Shown piece by piece: positions 53,240 through 64,000 of a stretch of DNA of 64,000 nucleotides; within the stretch, counting starts at the first letter, position 1, and every line of letters begins with the position of its first letter. The position numbers and the translations under genes were made by a program. Origin of the DNA: Fonsecaea monophora (Eukaryota; Ascomycota; Eurotiomycetes; Chaetothyriales; Herpotrichiellaceae); NCBI RefSeq assembly GCF_001642475.1, contig NW_019173948.1, forward strand, positions 248,001 to 312,000, given 5' to 3'. The notes beneath the pieces were generated by a model, which saw nothing but the letters and a program-made list of their open reading frames with translations, ran no database searches and was not told the origin of the DNA.

Positions 53240-55040
53240 AGCGAACAAAGTACCTAGAACTCGGTACCCTGGCAAATGACCGCAGCCTAAGAGAGGCGAG
53301 ACAAGAAGGTCCGAAGCGGGTCCAGGATGAAATTAGTGAGGACTGTTTAGCATGGGTATTTGATACCTCGCATGTGGTACGAGAATCAAACAAATGTCAC
53401 TGCAGGATGGTCGGCATGGCGGCTCTGGATTTGGGGATGTATGTGCGAGGTAGAATGAATGATGGAATGCAGAGTAACCGAAGAATGAGCGCATGGTGGC
53501 TGGGTAATGTTCGAGAAGATGGCACCTTGTATTACTCCAAAGATGAGGTTTCCAAAAGGGGAGGCAAGCTGGACTACTTGTAATTGTATGGAGAAGATCG
53601 ACAGAGGACGAGCTTCGGTTGCATGCTCTGATCTGCATATCTCTAGCCTTCCTGTCAACAACGATATCGGCGCCTCATCAAGCGTGGCGGATCCTGAGCC
53701 AGTCAAAAGCACAATCAAGGCTTCGCAGGACTATTGCCGCCCAGATGTCAATGGCCGCTCGACCTTTCAGCGACATGAGGCAAGAGATGTAATAGGTGTG
53801 AACGATGAAATGAGTAGAGATTACATGATCTTTTGCTATTCTTGATTTTTTCCGAGCTCAACCTGGGCGGTTCAGCCAGAACGGGACATCCGGGAAGTCT
53901 GGATGTCTGGAAGCCTAGAGCTCGCCTTGCGTGATCAGTGTCTGGGGTGCGCTGGGAAAGTACTAGGTACGAGTAGCTGATAATATGTGGTGGTGGTAGG
54001 TGTGGGTAGCCATTGCCGTGGCCCAACTGCGCCCTAAGACTTGCTCTGGCGGTTAATTGTGAGGCCCCAGCAGCCGGGCGTCGGACTTACCGCCTGTGCA
54101 AGTACAAAATTCACTGGATGGAGTCCTCGCCCTCTCCCCGGTTGGAGCCTCACTAAAAGCCACTCGCACTTGTAGGGATTAGGCCGGGGGACAGCCATCT
54201 CACCGCCCACCGCTGATGCTTGGGTTTGCGGTTGATGGGCTGCTACTGGGGACGGAGAAGTTGCAAAATCAACTGACGCCTACTTGCAGTCGACCTACCC
54301 GCCAGCTCACACTCACCAAATGCTATGTACTAGGCACACTCGTATTGTCTCTACTACTACTGGTTCTCTTCCTTTTCCCCCCCTCCTCCCACTTAATCTC
54401 TCACCTTCTTGTTGTCCATCGTGTGCAGTACATGACTCCCTCATTATATATCGCTTGCTCACATGTCCTGATCAACCCTCCAAGTTTGACATCAGCAAAA
54501 GGTCCAAAGGTGCTGATATCTGGCGCCAAGTCAGGGTTCCTGATCCCAGGGTGCAAGGGTGCCAGGTTCCACATTTTCCAGTGGGTGGCAGGCTGCGGTT
54601 GTAGCCATTGAGCCAGAAGAGTAATCCAGCCATTGCTGGCTCCCTGCGCAGTCTTGGCAGGAGCTGCTCGATTCTGACTGAACTCCTTGTCGAGAAACCC
54701 AACTCATCCTGCAGATGGTGTTTCCCTATCCTCATCCTCCATTGATCACCACAATATCCCGCCGCATGATCCGATAGCTTTGCTTGATCTCTTTAGAAGC
54801 GTAAGATGGCCCCGTCTTCCCACTTCTTGCTACTTGCAAAAGTACTGTTGCGTGTTTACTGATTTGTTGCAGTCACCGCGGTGGCGGAGGTGTGAACCGC
54901 CCTAAGGCATCGTTCGCACTTTGTACCTACACAGCCCTTCCGACGCCCTACCTTCTCTGCAGAATAGCATTCTTGCCGAACAAGTTCACTCCTCGCTATC
55001 CCGGTATACCACTTAGTCAGTTGAATTATTCGTCACAACC
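53240..55040. other. Intergenic region and leader upstream of casein kinase I
   Basis: These 1.8 kb contain a 115-codon frame at 53236-53583, overlapping the upstream stop, which I do not accept as a gene. From about 54690 the sequence looks like a fungal leader, pyrimidine-rich and possibly with a non-coding intron. No RNA gene is seen. Confidence 0.45.
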
Positions 55041-56731
55041 ATGGCCTCGTCGTCCTCCAACGTTGTTGGGGTGCACTATCGCGTCGGGAAGAAAATAGGA
55101 GAGGGCTCTTTCGGTGTCATTTTTGAAGGCACCAATCTACTCAACAACCAACAAGTAGCAATCAAGTTTGTGAGTGTCATGTTGTCGGAACGACCATCAT
55201 TGTTTACCGGTCTAACGAAATGGCGAAAAAAAGGAACCAAGAAAGAGTGATGCCCCTCAGCTGCGCGATGAATACAGGACATACAAAATCCTGGTCGGCT
55301 GCCGTATGCTACACCTATCCTATTATGAGTTTCTGTACCTGGGAAAACTGATTTTGTCGTCCAGCTGGCATCCCCAATGTCTACTACTTTGGCCAAGAGG
55401 GCCTCCACAATATTCTTGTGATCGATCTCCTTGGCCCAAGTTTGGAAGACCTCTTCGACCACTGCAACAGACGCTTCTCGATCAAAACAGTAGTGATGGT
55501 TGCTAAGCAGATGGTACCAAACACTCTCCCTCCGAAACAACTGCTGATGCTAACTTGTTGGTAGCTGTCGAGAGTACAGACGATCCATGAAAAGAACTTG
55601 ATTTACCGCGACATCAAGCCTGACAACTTCCTCATTGGCCGGCCAGGGACCAAGGCTGCTAACGTCATTCACGTCGTCGACTTTGGAATGGCCAAACAAT
55701 ATAGAGATCCAAAAACCAAGCAACACATCCCTTATCGTGAACGAAAATCGCTATCAGGCACTGCACGTTATATGAGTATCAATACACATTTGGGACGAGA
55801 ACAGTCACGACGAGACGACTTGGAAGCTCTGGGCCATGTTTTCATGTACTTTTTGAGAGGTGGGCTGCCATGGCAGGGCCTGAAGGCAGCCACGAACAAA
55901 CAAAAGTACGAGAAGATTGGTGAGAAGAAGCAGACGACAGCTATCAAGGATCTATGCGAAGGGTTTCCGGGTAAGAAACCACCGACTGATTGTCTCCAAC
56001 TTTCAGAACTTGTTTGCTGATTCGCGTGACAGAGGAGTTTAACAAATATCTCAGCTATGTCCGTAATTTGGGCTTCGAGGACACTCCGGACTACGACTTC
56101 CTCCGGGATCTGTTCACTCAAGCGCTCAAGAACACGGGCGAGGTGGAGGATGGTGAATATGACTGGATGAAGTTGAACGGCGGTCGCGGATGGGAGGCTG
56201 TTAAACAACATCCGTCGCAACTTCATCTGCACAACACCAATCCCCCGGCCGATGCCTCTGCTCGTGCATTGCACGGGGCGTCTGGCGTCCGAGGTTCAGA
56301 TGGTCAACGACCTACGCGAGATCGAGCAGCAATATCGGCCGACCGTTTAAACGCAGCGCAGCCCCCGCCCCCAGGGTCACCAGCGAAGCCGGGAGTAGCG
56401 GCCATGGGGAAGAGCGCTCGAGATCGCACAAGCGGCGCCGCCGGGGGCAATCTCCCAAAGAGAAGCAGTGGCCTAGCGGGCCAACTGGACATGAACACGC
56501 CTCCAGCAAGTACTCAGGCGCAGTTCCAAAACAGCAACGCCAACTTGGTGAACCAGCAGGCGAGGACGAGCCCCGCAACAGGGGCCTTGCAGAATAACCA
56601 GGGCCGAACCACACAACAACAGGAACAGCAACCTGGGTTTTTCCAGAAGATGATGAAGGTGCTTTGTTGTGGTACGTGTTCCAGGCATATGATATTCTCT
56701 TGACGTGAACGCTGACGTCTCACTAGGTTGA
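55041..56731 (+). CDS. ckiA: Casein kinase I, membrane-anchored Yck/CkiA type
   Basis: Six exons, 55041-55169, 55234-55303, 55365-55513, 55565-55970, 56033-56671 and 56727-56731, encode 465 residues. The catalytic domain is complete: IGEGSFGVIFEG, VAIKF with K42, YRDIKPDNFLIG with D131, DFGMAK at 155-159, and the CK1-specific SIN in place of APE. The C-terminal tail is Gln/Asn/Pro-rich and ends FFQKMMKVLCCG. The Cys-Cys pair is the palmitoylation site that anchors Yck-type kinases to the plasma membrane. The last exon contributes only two coding bases plus the stop. Members act in morphogenesis, nutrient signalling and endocytosis of transporters. All splice sites are normal and phases match. 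Confidence 0.95.
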
Positions 56732-59497
56732 AAATGCCGATCAAGATTATCGCTTGGGCGATCTAAATGTCACGGATCTCGACGACCAACCCTCCGTGCT
56801 TGACCACCTACATTAGTAGATTCTGCTCTGTCAGCACGGAACAAGAGGTATTCCTCTGTGCTCGAGGTCTGGACCCTCCTCTATCTGGCATCTGTTGGCT
56901 CGAGGAGAATGACCAAGACAACTCTTGCCGTCACCAAAACAGGCGGTGCAGGCAAGGCTAAAATCCTTTGACGACGGATCACGATCACTTTTGCGCATAG
57001 CATCTTTCCTTGTTTCCTCATCTTTTTCCTCGGTATGTAAAAGGGTCAGCAGGGTGTTATCTATGGCAGCATTTTTTGGGTTGGGGAGCAGGGTGTTTCC
57101 GGCGTCCGCGGCATCAAGACTATCGGCATCACCTCGAACAACGAGGAGCAGGAAAAAAAGGAAACTACAACATCAACAAGAAGAAGCAGCGCCGACTTTG
57201 GAGCAGGCACATATCAGGGTTCTCAGGTTTCTATCCCTTTGTTGAAAGGCTGGATGAACTGGTGTAAAATAGAAAAGAATTCTCACACAAGACCCAAAAA
57301 AAAGTAAGCAGGAGAAGAACCACACAAGGACGGCGGTAATGAAAAGACTAAAGATTTGCAGTATGGAATATGATGCATTCTCTTTTGATTGGAGACACAC
57401 CAGAGACACCACAGCATTTGGTTCTCACACCAAGTGGGATCAAGTCACGGAACACGGCATCAAAATGAAGTCCTCACTGGTACTGTAAATGGGCCTTTAT
57501 GATGGTCGGGTTTTGGTAGAGACAGAATAGCTTGGCAGGCACCCACTACACAGCCACAACATATGTACTAGTTAGAGATACAAGGACCTTGTACGAGATA
57601 CTCGGGTGCTTGTCGGTCTGTATCTGGCTTGGCCCCATACAAAAGACTAGGGGGAGGATATGACGCCAATGTCTTGATGTCGATGACCATGCCAGGCACC
57701 AGGAACTGAAGCAGGCGGGCTAGCGTCACTCTTATACTTATAGTCATGGATCTGTGGGAGACACGGAGATATTCGGTACAATAGTATTAGATTATGGATT
57801 CACGACATCATCAAGCAGGAAGCAGGAAGCAGGAAGCAGGAAACAGGAAGGAAGCGGGCAAGGCACACAAAGTGACCTGAATAAGTAACGACTACTTAGG
57901 TAAGTTACCCCATATGTATCACCAGTACCAGAACCAATACCAGCACTTGTACCTACCTGGTATGTTAACAAAGCAAGGCAGACACACACTCTCCCACACT
58001 CGGTGCTGTCGGTCATTCTGGTCCGCCCAGGGCCCAAGGGGAAGGAGGGGCGGCTCAACCCAAGGCCACACCAGGTGATTGTGGCTCCTAGTATTTTAAC
58101 CCGAGGCGGGTGGCATGTGGATCACGGGTAGAAACTCGACTCGCTGCACCAAAAGGCAACCCAAGGACTCAAAAAAGGCTTCTACTCGTCAGAAGATGTG
58201 GATTTGGGGGGGGTATGCTATCATGTTGCAAGAATCTCCTTGTGTGGAATTTGGCAGGTTTGTTAATTTAGCTTGATTTGGGGCTTCCACGCCTCTCACT
58301 TTTGAGTCACTGGTCGATTGCTCAGAATATGAATGGTCGGATGGACGAATGAATGGGTGGATGGGAGGGCAGGTGGAGTGATTGACGACGAGCGGCCGAC
58401 AGTGGGAGCAAGGTAGGGGTATTTATTTCATCATAGAGATACTTGTACCTAAGAGTGGTGATGGGAGGTAATTAGGTACCCCAGGATCCCTATACTCCAT
58501 GCGTAGGTGTACCTCGTAGGGCCCCAAGCATTGCCAGGTACTGTAGATACTAGGTACCGTCCCTGGGCTTTGCTCTTCTGCAGCTCTGCAGGGATCTTTC
58601 GGCTGCCTTTTCGCACACACTTAGAGAAATAGAGGGCCCCGGCTAGTCGATGGTACCTAGGGCAGACCTCCCAACACCCAATGGGAGCCCTCAGACTGGC
58701 TTCCCGGCGTGGCGCTTCGCTCGTTTCAAGTGTATTTCGTTAACCACCTTTCTTTAGAAGACCCTCCCTCTTCCCACCCCCCATTCCGGTATCTCGCATC
58801 TTGCATCTCACACTTACATACCTCACACTCCTCCATCCCGCTGCGTCTTTCCACTCCGGTATACTGCATATTTCGTCGCTATCCAATCTCTATACATCTT
58901 TCACCTTCCTATCGACTGTATTGCCTTTGCTTGTACGATTGTCGCCGTCGTCATCATTTGTAGACGTCTTGAACTTGCCGCCATCCCCACAACTCGCTCA
59001 ATTCGCCAGCTCGTCGCCGCCCGCTATTATATCACACTCACCAAAGACCTCATCCCGAAACCACCGCGAAGGGTATCGGCTCATTTTCGCACTTTGATCG
59101 GTGTCGCACTGACCAGACAATACTGTGTCTGGAGAATTCCAATTGTTCACGGCGCTCTACAAGTACTTATATCATCATCATCCGAACTGCGGCATAGCCT
59201 CACTGCGCGGCTGAGTATGGCCCCCAGCCTGATCCGACCACGCATTCATATAAAGGCATCTTCTCTGACTTACTGCGCCACAGACTAGTTCGTAAGGTGT
59301 ATTTACATACCATATTCTGACTCCCAATTGAGTCCGATCTCGAACCGTACACCGGCCCCACGACGGGTCTATACTCCTAGAGGAACCATCGTTCTCGACA
59401 GCCAGCCCCAAGCGGTTCATAATCCTTTCCATCTGGCCCCTTCTCCGCGCCTCTATTAAATCGGTGGATTGTGCCTGAGTGGGTTGTGTTGAAAAAG
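56732..59497. other. 2.8-kb upstream region of crz1
   Basis: No gene is supported. It holds the 3' end of the kinase gene, a 7-bp tandem repeat at 57813-57847, and many GGTACC/TAGGTAC-like motifs between about 57890 and 58660. A pyrimidine-rich tract from about 58745 probably marks the start of the crz1 mRNA. A leader of several hundred bases, perhaps spliced, is likely. Confidence 0.5.
57813..57847. repeat. Tandem 7-bp repeat (AAGCAGG)x5
   Basis: Four perfect copies of AAGCAGG followed by AAACAGG; a simple-sequence repeat in the crz1 upstream region. Confidence 0.9.
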
Positions 59498-61637
59498 ATG
59501 GACAATTCTCGAGGGAGATCTCCCTCGAGAGGCAATGCGCAGCACATAAGCCCTCAGCCTTCCCCGAACCACTACCCCGGCATTGTACCAGGAGTAGACC
59601 CTTCTGTTCAACAAGCTCTGACCACCGGCAAGTTTAATACCTCTGGCAACGTCTTCAACAACCCGTTCCTTGCTTCTCAGCAACAAGGCGGCCTCCAATC
59701 CATCCCAAACGAGCCAAGTTTCTATGATAACGGCCAATATCAGAACATCTATTCAGACAATCAGTTCGGGGGCCAGGGGCTGGGTCAGCCCTTTAACAGC
59801 GGGGACTTCATGTACCAGAGCGAGGATATATCCGGCGATTACAACCAGACCTATTCACTGAACCAAGCCTACGACATGAATTCCCAAACCAATGTGAACC
59901 CGGCAGAATTGAGCAAGCTATCTCCGCCGCAGGATCATCAGTCCCCGAATTTGCATCCTCCAGAAAATCACTCGTCCCAACCGGGTTCGCCTGCGTCGAC
60001 AAATGGCCAGTACTACACTCCTCAGCATTCAAGAAACGCTTCCCTCGATCCGTCCAGTGCCTATTCTGGCTTGAGTTTTCAACAGCACCGGAGGGCACCC
60101 TCTGAACATAGCGATATTTCGTCCGCAAATCATTCCCCGTATCTGTCTCATTCAGAATTGCACAACACAGGAGGCGACATCAATCACTCGCCGTATCTAC
60201 CCGCGCAACCGGACACAAGTAATGCGTTCGGCATGGAAAGCTTCAGTTTAGGCGACCAGGCTCCGTACCGATCTCCGAGGCTGATGCCCAACATGGAAGG
60301 CAACCAGCAGGGTCTTGGACTGGATGGGAGTGGCTTGCGTTTGGGTCAACCTCTCGGAATCCCCGTACCCGACGTGTATACTACACAACCACCTCAATAC
60401 CAACCTCCCGTTGTTCCGAGTAATCATATACGGAATACGTCGGTCGTTTCGGACATTGGTCAGGCTGACCAGTTTCAACCTCCAACCATCAACATCGAGC
60501 CGGCACCGGTGTCGAGACAGCAAAGCTTTGGACCGCAAGGCGAGACTACGGAAGGTGCCTTGAGTCCTCCGTCCAACAACAGTATGCTCCTCTATACCCG
60601 ATTATGATATGTGAAGAAAGCTAATCTGAGATCTAGGGGGCCGCAACCGAAGCAAATCCGACGTCACATTCACACGCCCTCTGTCAAGATCGAGTTCGCC
60701 AGGGCTGACCGCGACCAACGCCAACCGCAACAGTCTTTCTGTCCGGTCTAGCACCCCTGAAAGAGGCCAATCGCTGTCTCGAGAATCATCTCCTGGACCG
60801 GGTGTGCAATCTGGGCGAATCGACAAGAATCGCCGAGCCAGTACCTCGTCGATGGGTCAAAGCAGGGATTATATCCTCGATCTCGCCGATCCCACCAGAC
60901 CAAACGCGTCTCCATCCGGGTCAAATACGAGGGTCCAAAAACATCCCGCTACGTTCCAATGCAATCTATGTCCGAAGCGGTTCACAAGAGCGTATAATTT
61001 ACGATCGCATCTGCGGACTCATACCGATGAACGACCCTTCGTCTGTACAGTGTGTGGCAAAGCATTTGCACGGCAGCATGATCGAAAACGTCATGAAGGC
61101 CTGCACAGCGGAGAGAAGAAATTCGTCTGCAAAGGCGAGCTCCATTCAACACCGGGTCAGCATTGGGGTTGTGGGAGACGGTTCGCAAGGGCAGATGCAC
61201 TTGGTCGACATTTCCGCAGTGAAGCCGGACGGATTTGCATCAAACCACTCCTCGAGGAAGAGAAGGCAGAAAGGCAGAACAGAGCGATGATGGAGCAGCA
61301 GCAACAGCAGCAGGCACATTTTGCACACCAGGGCGGGCTACAACCCCTTCCTCAACCGATGATGATAGGTATGGATCCCACCACAGGTGCTGGTGGGTTC
61401 GCATTGCCCGCAGCGCTTCTGCAGCAGTATCCTGCATTGCAGAACATAGATTGGTCGCAAATTTCGACTGTCGACGACCAAGGAGACCTTAGCGATGTCG
61501 GCGGTATGGGAAGAGCAGGCTTCGATGCATCAAGCGGCGGAGAGTATTATGACGAAGACATATCTGACGGCTACGTTAGTGGCACTGGCATGGATTTTTC
61601 GAACCCTGGGGCACAGCAGATGTACATGGGTAGCTGA
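59498..61637 (+). CDS. crz1: Crz1/CrzA calcineurin-responsive C2H2 transcription factor
   Basis: Two exons, 59498-60581 and 60637-61637, encode 694 residues; the 55-base intron (GTATGC..TCTAG) joins NN-RGRNRSKSDVTF. The zinc fingers are at 468-490 (FQCNLCPKRFTRAYNLRSHLRTH), 496-518 (FVCTVCGKAFARQHDRKRHEGLH) and an atypical third (VCKG...WGCGRRFARADALGRHFRSEAGR), the signature of fungal Crz1. PTINIE at 329-334 fits the PxIxIT calcineurin-docking pattern. The N-terminal half is Gln/Ser/Pro-rich with serine-rich regions expected to be dephosphorylated by calcineurin. The factor enters the nucleus after calcium signals and activates wall and ion-homeostasis genes. The frame extends upstream only from a GTG, so ATG 59498 is used. 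A poly-Gln run follows the fingers. Confidence 0.96.
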
Positions 61638-62622
61638 TCCCGTGACTGAGGTTGTTTTTGACGTTCGTTTGTGCGCCTTTGATCTTGCGATGATATCCCC
61701 AGTTTTGCTCGTTGTTTCCCCTTTTGCTATGGCTTCTCGTTTTTGGACTGGCCTGATGATCAGAAACGGGTTTCGGTTGTTTGATAGACTTTGTTTCCAT
61801 GATCCTGACGACCACGGCGGACAGCAACAAGGGTGCAAGTGGAGGGCTTTGGATGAGCCCAGATATACCACCCCTGTAATGATGTCAATGAAATGATGCA
61901 GTTGATGGGCTCTCAAAAATGCACGAGTTCTCTCAAATCGTTCCTAACAAGCTATCCGTGACGAGACCAGAAGGGGTCCGCAGGTTGTGGATACTCAGAC
62001 TGGACGGAGGTGGCGTTTCACGAACGGCATCCTCATCTGAAGAGTACGTCCGCCACAAAGGAGGTAGGTAGGTGCCATCCCGGACAAACCAGATTTGGGT
62101 AGGTGAAGAGTGTCCGCTCAATCTCAAAGCATTTATTGTTCTCGCGATTCGGTTGAGGCCCTCCTGAGACACATCATGACTTCTTGAGCGGCTCTTGGTG
62201 TGGACTGCGAGAGGAGGGAAAGGTAGGTCTGGCTGCGGTCTGGTGATCGATAAGAGGACATTGAGGCAGTGAGAGGTGGTCAAGCTGGCAAGGCTGGACA
62301 AGGCTGGACAAGGCTGGACAAGGCTGGACAAGGCTGCCAAGGCGCTAGTACTTCCCCAGACCAAAACCAATGTCGACATCATATCCTCCGCCTCTACAGC
62401 ACAGTATGGCATGGTCAACAGTGTGCTCACTCGTCTTCACTGCGGGTGTGGCAGAAAAGATGGGTGAGCACACTGTCGCCAGCGCCAAGCTATGGCATCC
62501 ACGAAATTCTCAACGCTTTTCAAAAGTGTCTTCGTCGGACCGTTCACTGTCGCGCTTCTACTGTCCTTCGCAGACCCTCAACCCGCGTTCGATCGCTGCC
62601 AATCGTTCAACCACGAAGCGCG
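61638..62622. other. Intergenic region with a 10-bp minisatellite
   Basis: It lies between two plus-strand genes. Short frames here are unsupported. The tandem repeat at 62291-62330 is the main feature. Confidence 0.4.
62291..62330. repeat. Tandem 10-bp repeat (AGGCTGGACA)x4
   Basis: Four perfect head-to-tail copies, flanked by degenerate copies (AGCTGGCA before, AGGCTGCCAA after), about 290 bases upstream of the last gene. Confidence 0.95.
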
Positions 62623-64000
62623 ATGGGGAAGAACAACTCAAAGAAGGCTGCGCGCCATGCTCGCATTACTCAGGACTTCTTTAACCAGGTTCCGGAATCA
62701 TCTACGGAAGAATCGGCCAAGACCACCGCTGAGAGGCCTTCAATTTCTTTGCCCACGCAAGTCGCCAGAGCACTCAATTCTTTTGTCAACACTTCAAACG
62801 CTCCCAATCCTACCATCTTGAGTGGCACCTTTCAACAGATCGATCTGGGCGACGACTACAGACAAGTTGTGAGTTTCTACCCATGTTACAGCGAGTGACA
62901 GCGATTTCAGAGTCTGCTCATTACTGACACAAACTCGTCTCGTTTTGGCAGGCCTGCTTACTCGGAGAGCGTGTTTTCCACACCTTTGAGAGGAGCAAAG
63001 ACGCCGCTCGAGATCTCCTTCGTCACTTCTTCACCACTGCTTACTTGACTGTTGACCAGTCGACTGGCAAGAGAGAGTGGCGTGTTGACACGGACATCAA
63101 GATTGAAATTGTTCACGCTATCAAAACCAACAAATTCATCGGCCTCTTCACCAGTCAGAGACCTGTCAAAGGCACCAATCCTGTTGAATTTGAGGACGTC
63201 ATTGACTCTCCATCCTTCCTCGACGAATTTGACGTGATTGGCATCATTGTCGACTTCTTTTTTGACTGGGCGGTTCAGTGTGCGGATTTCCTCCGTCGTA
63301 ACCCAGACCACAAAGCTGTCGACATTCCTTTCAAGACCTACGTCGAACACTACCGTCCTTTCACCTGCATCGGCATCATCGAGATCGCTGCTGCCATCAG
63401 AAACGGAAAGACCATTGACATCGACCCTCGACCTCTCGAATTCTTCATCGCCGTCAGAATGAACAACATGGCTGATGAGCAGAACCTTCTCATCCAGGGT
63501 AAACCAAAAAAGACTGGCCGCAAGAACAACAAGAACAAAGGTGAAGGCAAAGTGAAAGCTACTGAACCAGATGCCACCAACATGGAGTACACTGCCAAAC
63601 CGGCTGAGAAGAAACAAGATGACAAAGACAATGCCGCCGACATGGATGTCGCTTCCAAACCTGTTGAGAAGAAACAAGTTGACAAAGATCATAACACCAA
63701 GAAGAATGTCGCTGTCAAAAGTGCCAAAGACTTGGAAGATGACAAAGAAGATACCAGAGAGGATGACGCTGCTGCTGAGTCCACTGTCACCAAAGTCGAG
63801 TCCACTGCTCAAGATGTCAAAGGCAAACAGGTCAACAAAGATAACATCACTCTCCCTGCCGCCACTGCTGCCACAGATCGCAACATTGCTGTCACTCCTG
63901 ATGAACTTCTTGCTACCATGACTGCTGGAATTCGCACTGCCCCTACTGGTCGCAACATTACTGTCACTCCTGATGACCATGTTGCTACTTTGACTGCTGG
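62623..64000 (+). CDS. Orphan protein with C-terminal tandem repeats (3' end beyond window)
   Basis: Two exons, 62623-62868 and 62952 to the edge, are joined across an 83-base intron (GTGAGT..GGCAG), giving at least 431 residues. I do not recognise it. Residues 1-240 look globular: a basic start MGKNNSKKAARHAR, then a mixed hydrophobic region (ACLLGERVFHTFERSKDAAR, VIGIIVDFFFDWAVQCADFL, CIGIIEIAAAIRNGK). After KPKKTGRKNNKNKGEGK comes a Lys/Asp-rich tail with a 60-base (20-residue) repeat in three copies from about 63541. Near the edge a 72-base (24-residue) repeat begins RNI(A/T)VTPD. There is no signal peptide. The long minus-strand frame across this exon is a shadow of its codon usage. Function unknown. 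Confidence 0.7.
63541..63720. repeat. 60-bp in-frame tandem repeat within the orphan gene
   Basis: Three consecutive 60-base units align, each carrying GAGAAGAAACAAG.TGACAAAGA-type sequence in the first two and a decayed third. They encode 20-residue units (KP(A/V)EKKQ(D/V)DKD). Confidence 0.85.
63879..64000. repeat. 72-bp in-frame tandem repeat at the window edge
   Basis: CGCAACATT(G/A)CTGTCACTCCTGATGA starts at 63879 and again at 63951, a period of 72 bases (24 residues). The second unit reaches the edge, so the array may continue. Confidence 0.85.

Noticed and set aside
62958..63980. 340-codon open frame on the minus strand
   Set aside because: It is exactly antisense to the repeat-bearing plus-strand exon. 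The plus strand has a proper ATG, a good intron and repeats in codon register, so the minus frame is a codon-usage shadow rich in Val, Leu and Phe.

Overview
This window is nuclear DNA from a filamentous ascomycete (Pezizomycotina). The evidence is GT..AG introns of about 45-155 nt with fungal-type branch points, gene-dense layout on both strands, roughly balanced base composition, and proteins typical of the group: Zn2Cys6 regulators, Ima1, Crz1, and a CK1 kinase with a C-terminal cysteine pair. I cannot place it to genus; Eurotiomycetes is only a guess. I model 23 protein genes and about 24 introns. I saw no rRNA, convincing tRNA, CRISPR array, transposon or virus-like gene.

Layout. 1-15 kb: swc4 (runs off the left edge), a p24 cargo receptor, ima1, alg14, the mitochondrial ribosomal gene uL24m and a large CaMKK-type kinase. 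14.6-21.3 kb: 6.7 kb with no gene I can support, apart from one TATA box and short open frames. 21-32 kb: a regulator-like protein without a DNA-binding domain, the lipoate ligase aim22, and two divergent Zn2Cys6 regulators. 32-42 kb: a small basic orphan, the vacuolar PQ-loop transporter ypq1, a Mid2-like surface protein, an acidic protein of unknown function, and pex19. 43-50 kb: a secreted beta-lactamase-fold hydrolase followed by a Zn2Cys6 regulator, then fmt1, whose stop codon overlaps that of a convergent seven-exon SDR oxidoreductase. 51-64 kb: a disordered protein, casein kinase I, the calcineurin-responsive factor crz1, and an orphan repeat protein running off the right edge.

Functionally this is mostly housekeeping. 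It covers chromatin (Swc4), the early secretory pathway and N-glycosylation (p24, Alg14), the nuclear envelope (Ima1), mitochondria (uL24m, Aim22, Fmt1), peroxisomes (Pex19), the vacuole (Ypq1) and signalling (CaMKK, CK1, Crz1). Two of the signalling proteins, the CaMKK-like kinase and Crz1, belong to calcium-linked families. The most accessory-looking parts are the two regulator clusters, the hydrolase-regulator pair at 43-47 kb and the orphan at the right end. I did not find a convincing new multi-gene system. The best leads are the gene-empty 6.7 kb, the repeat-bearing orphan, and several unusual gene-structure details.
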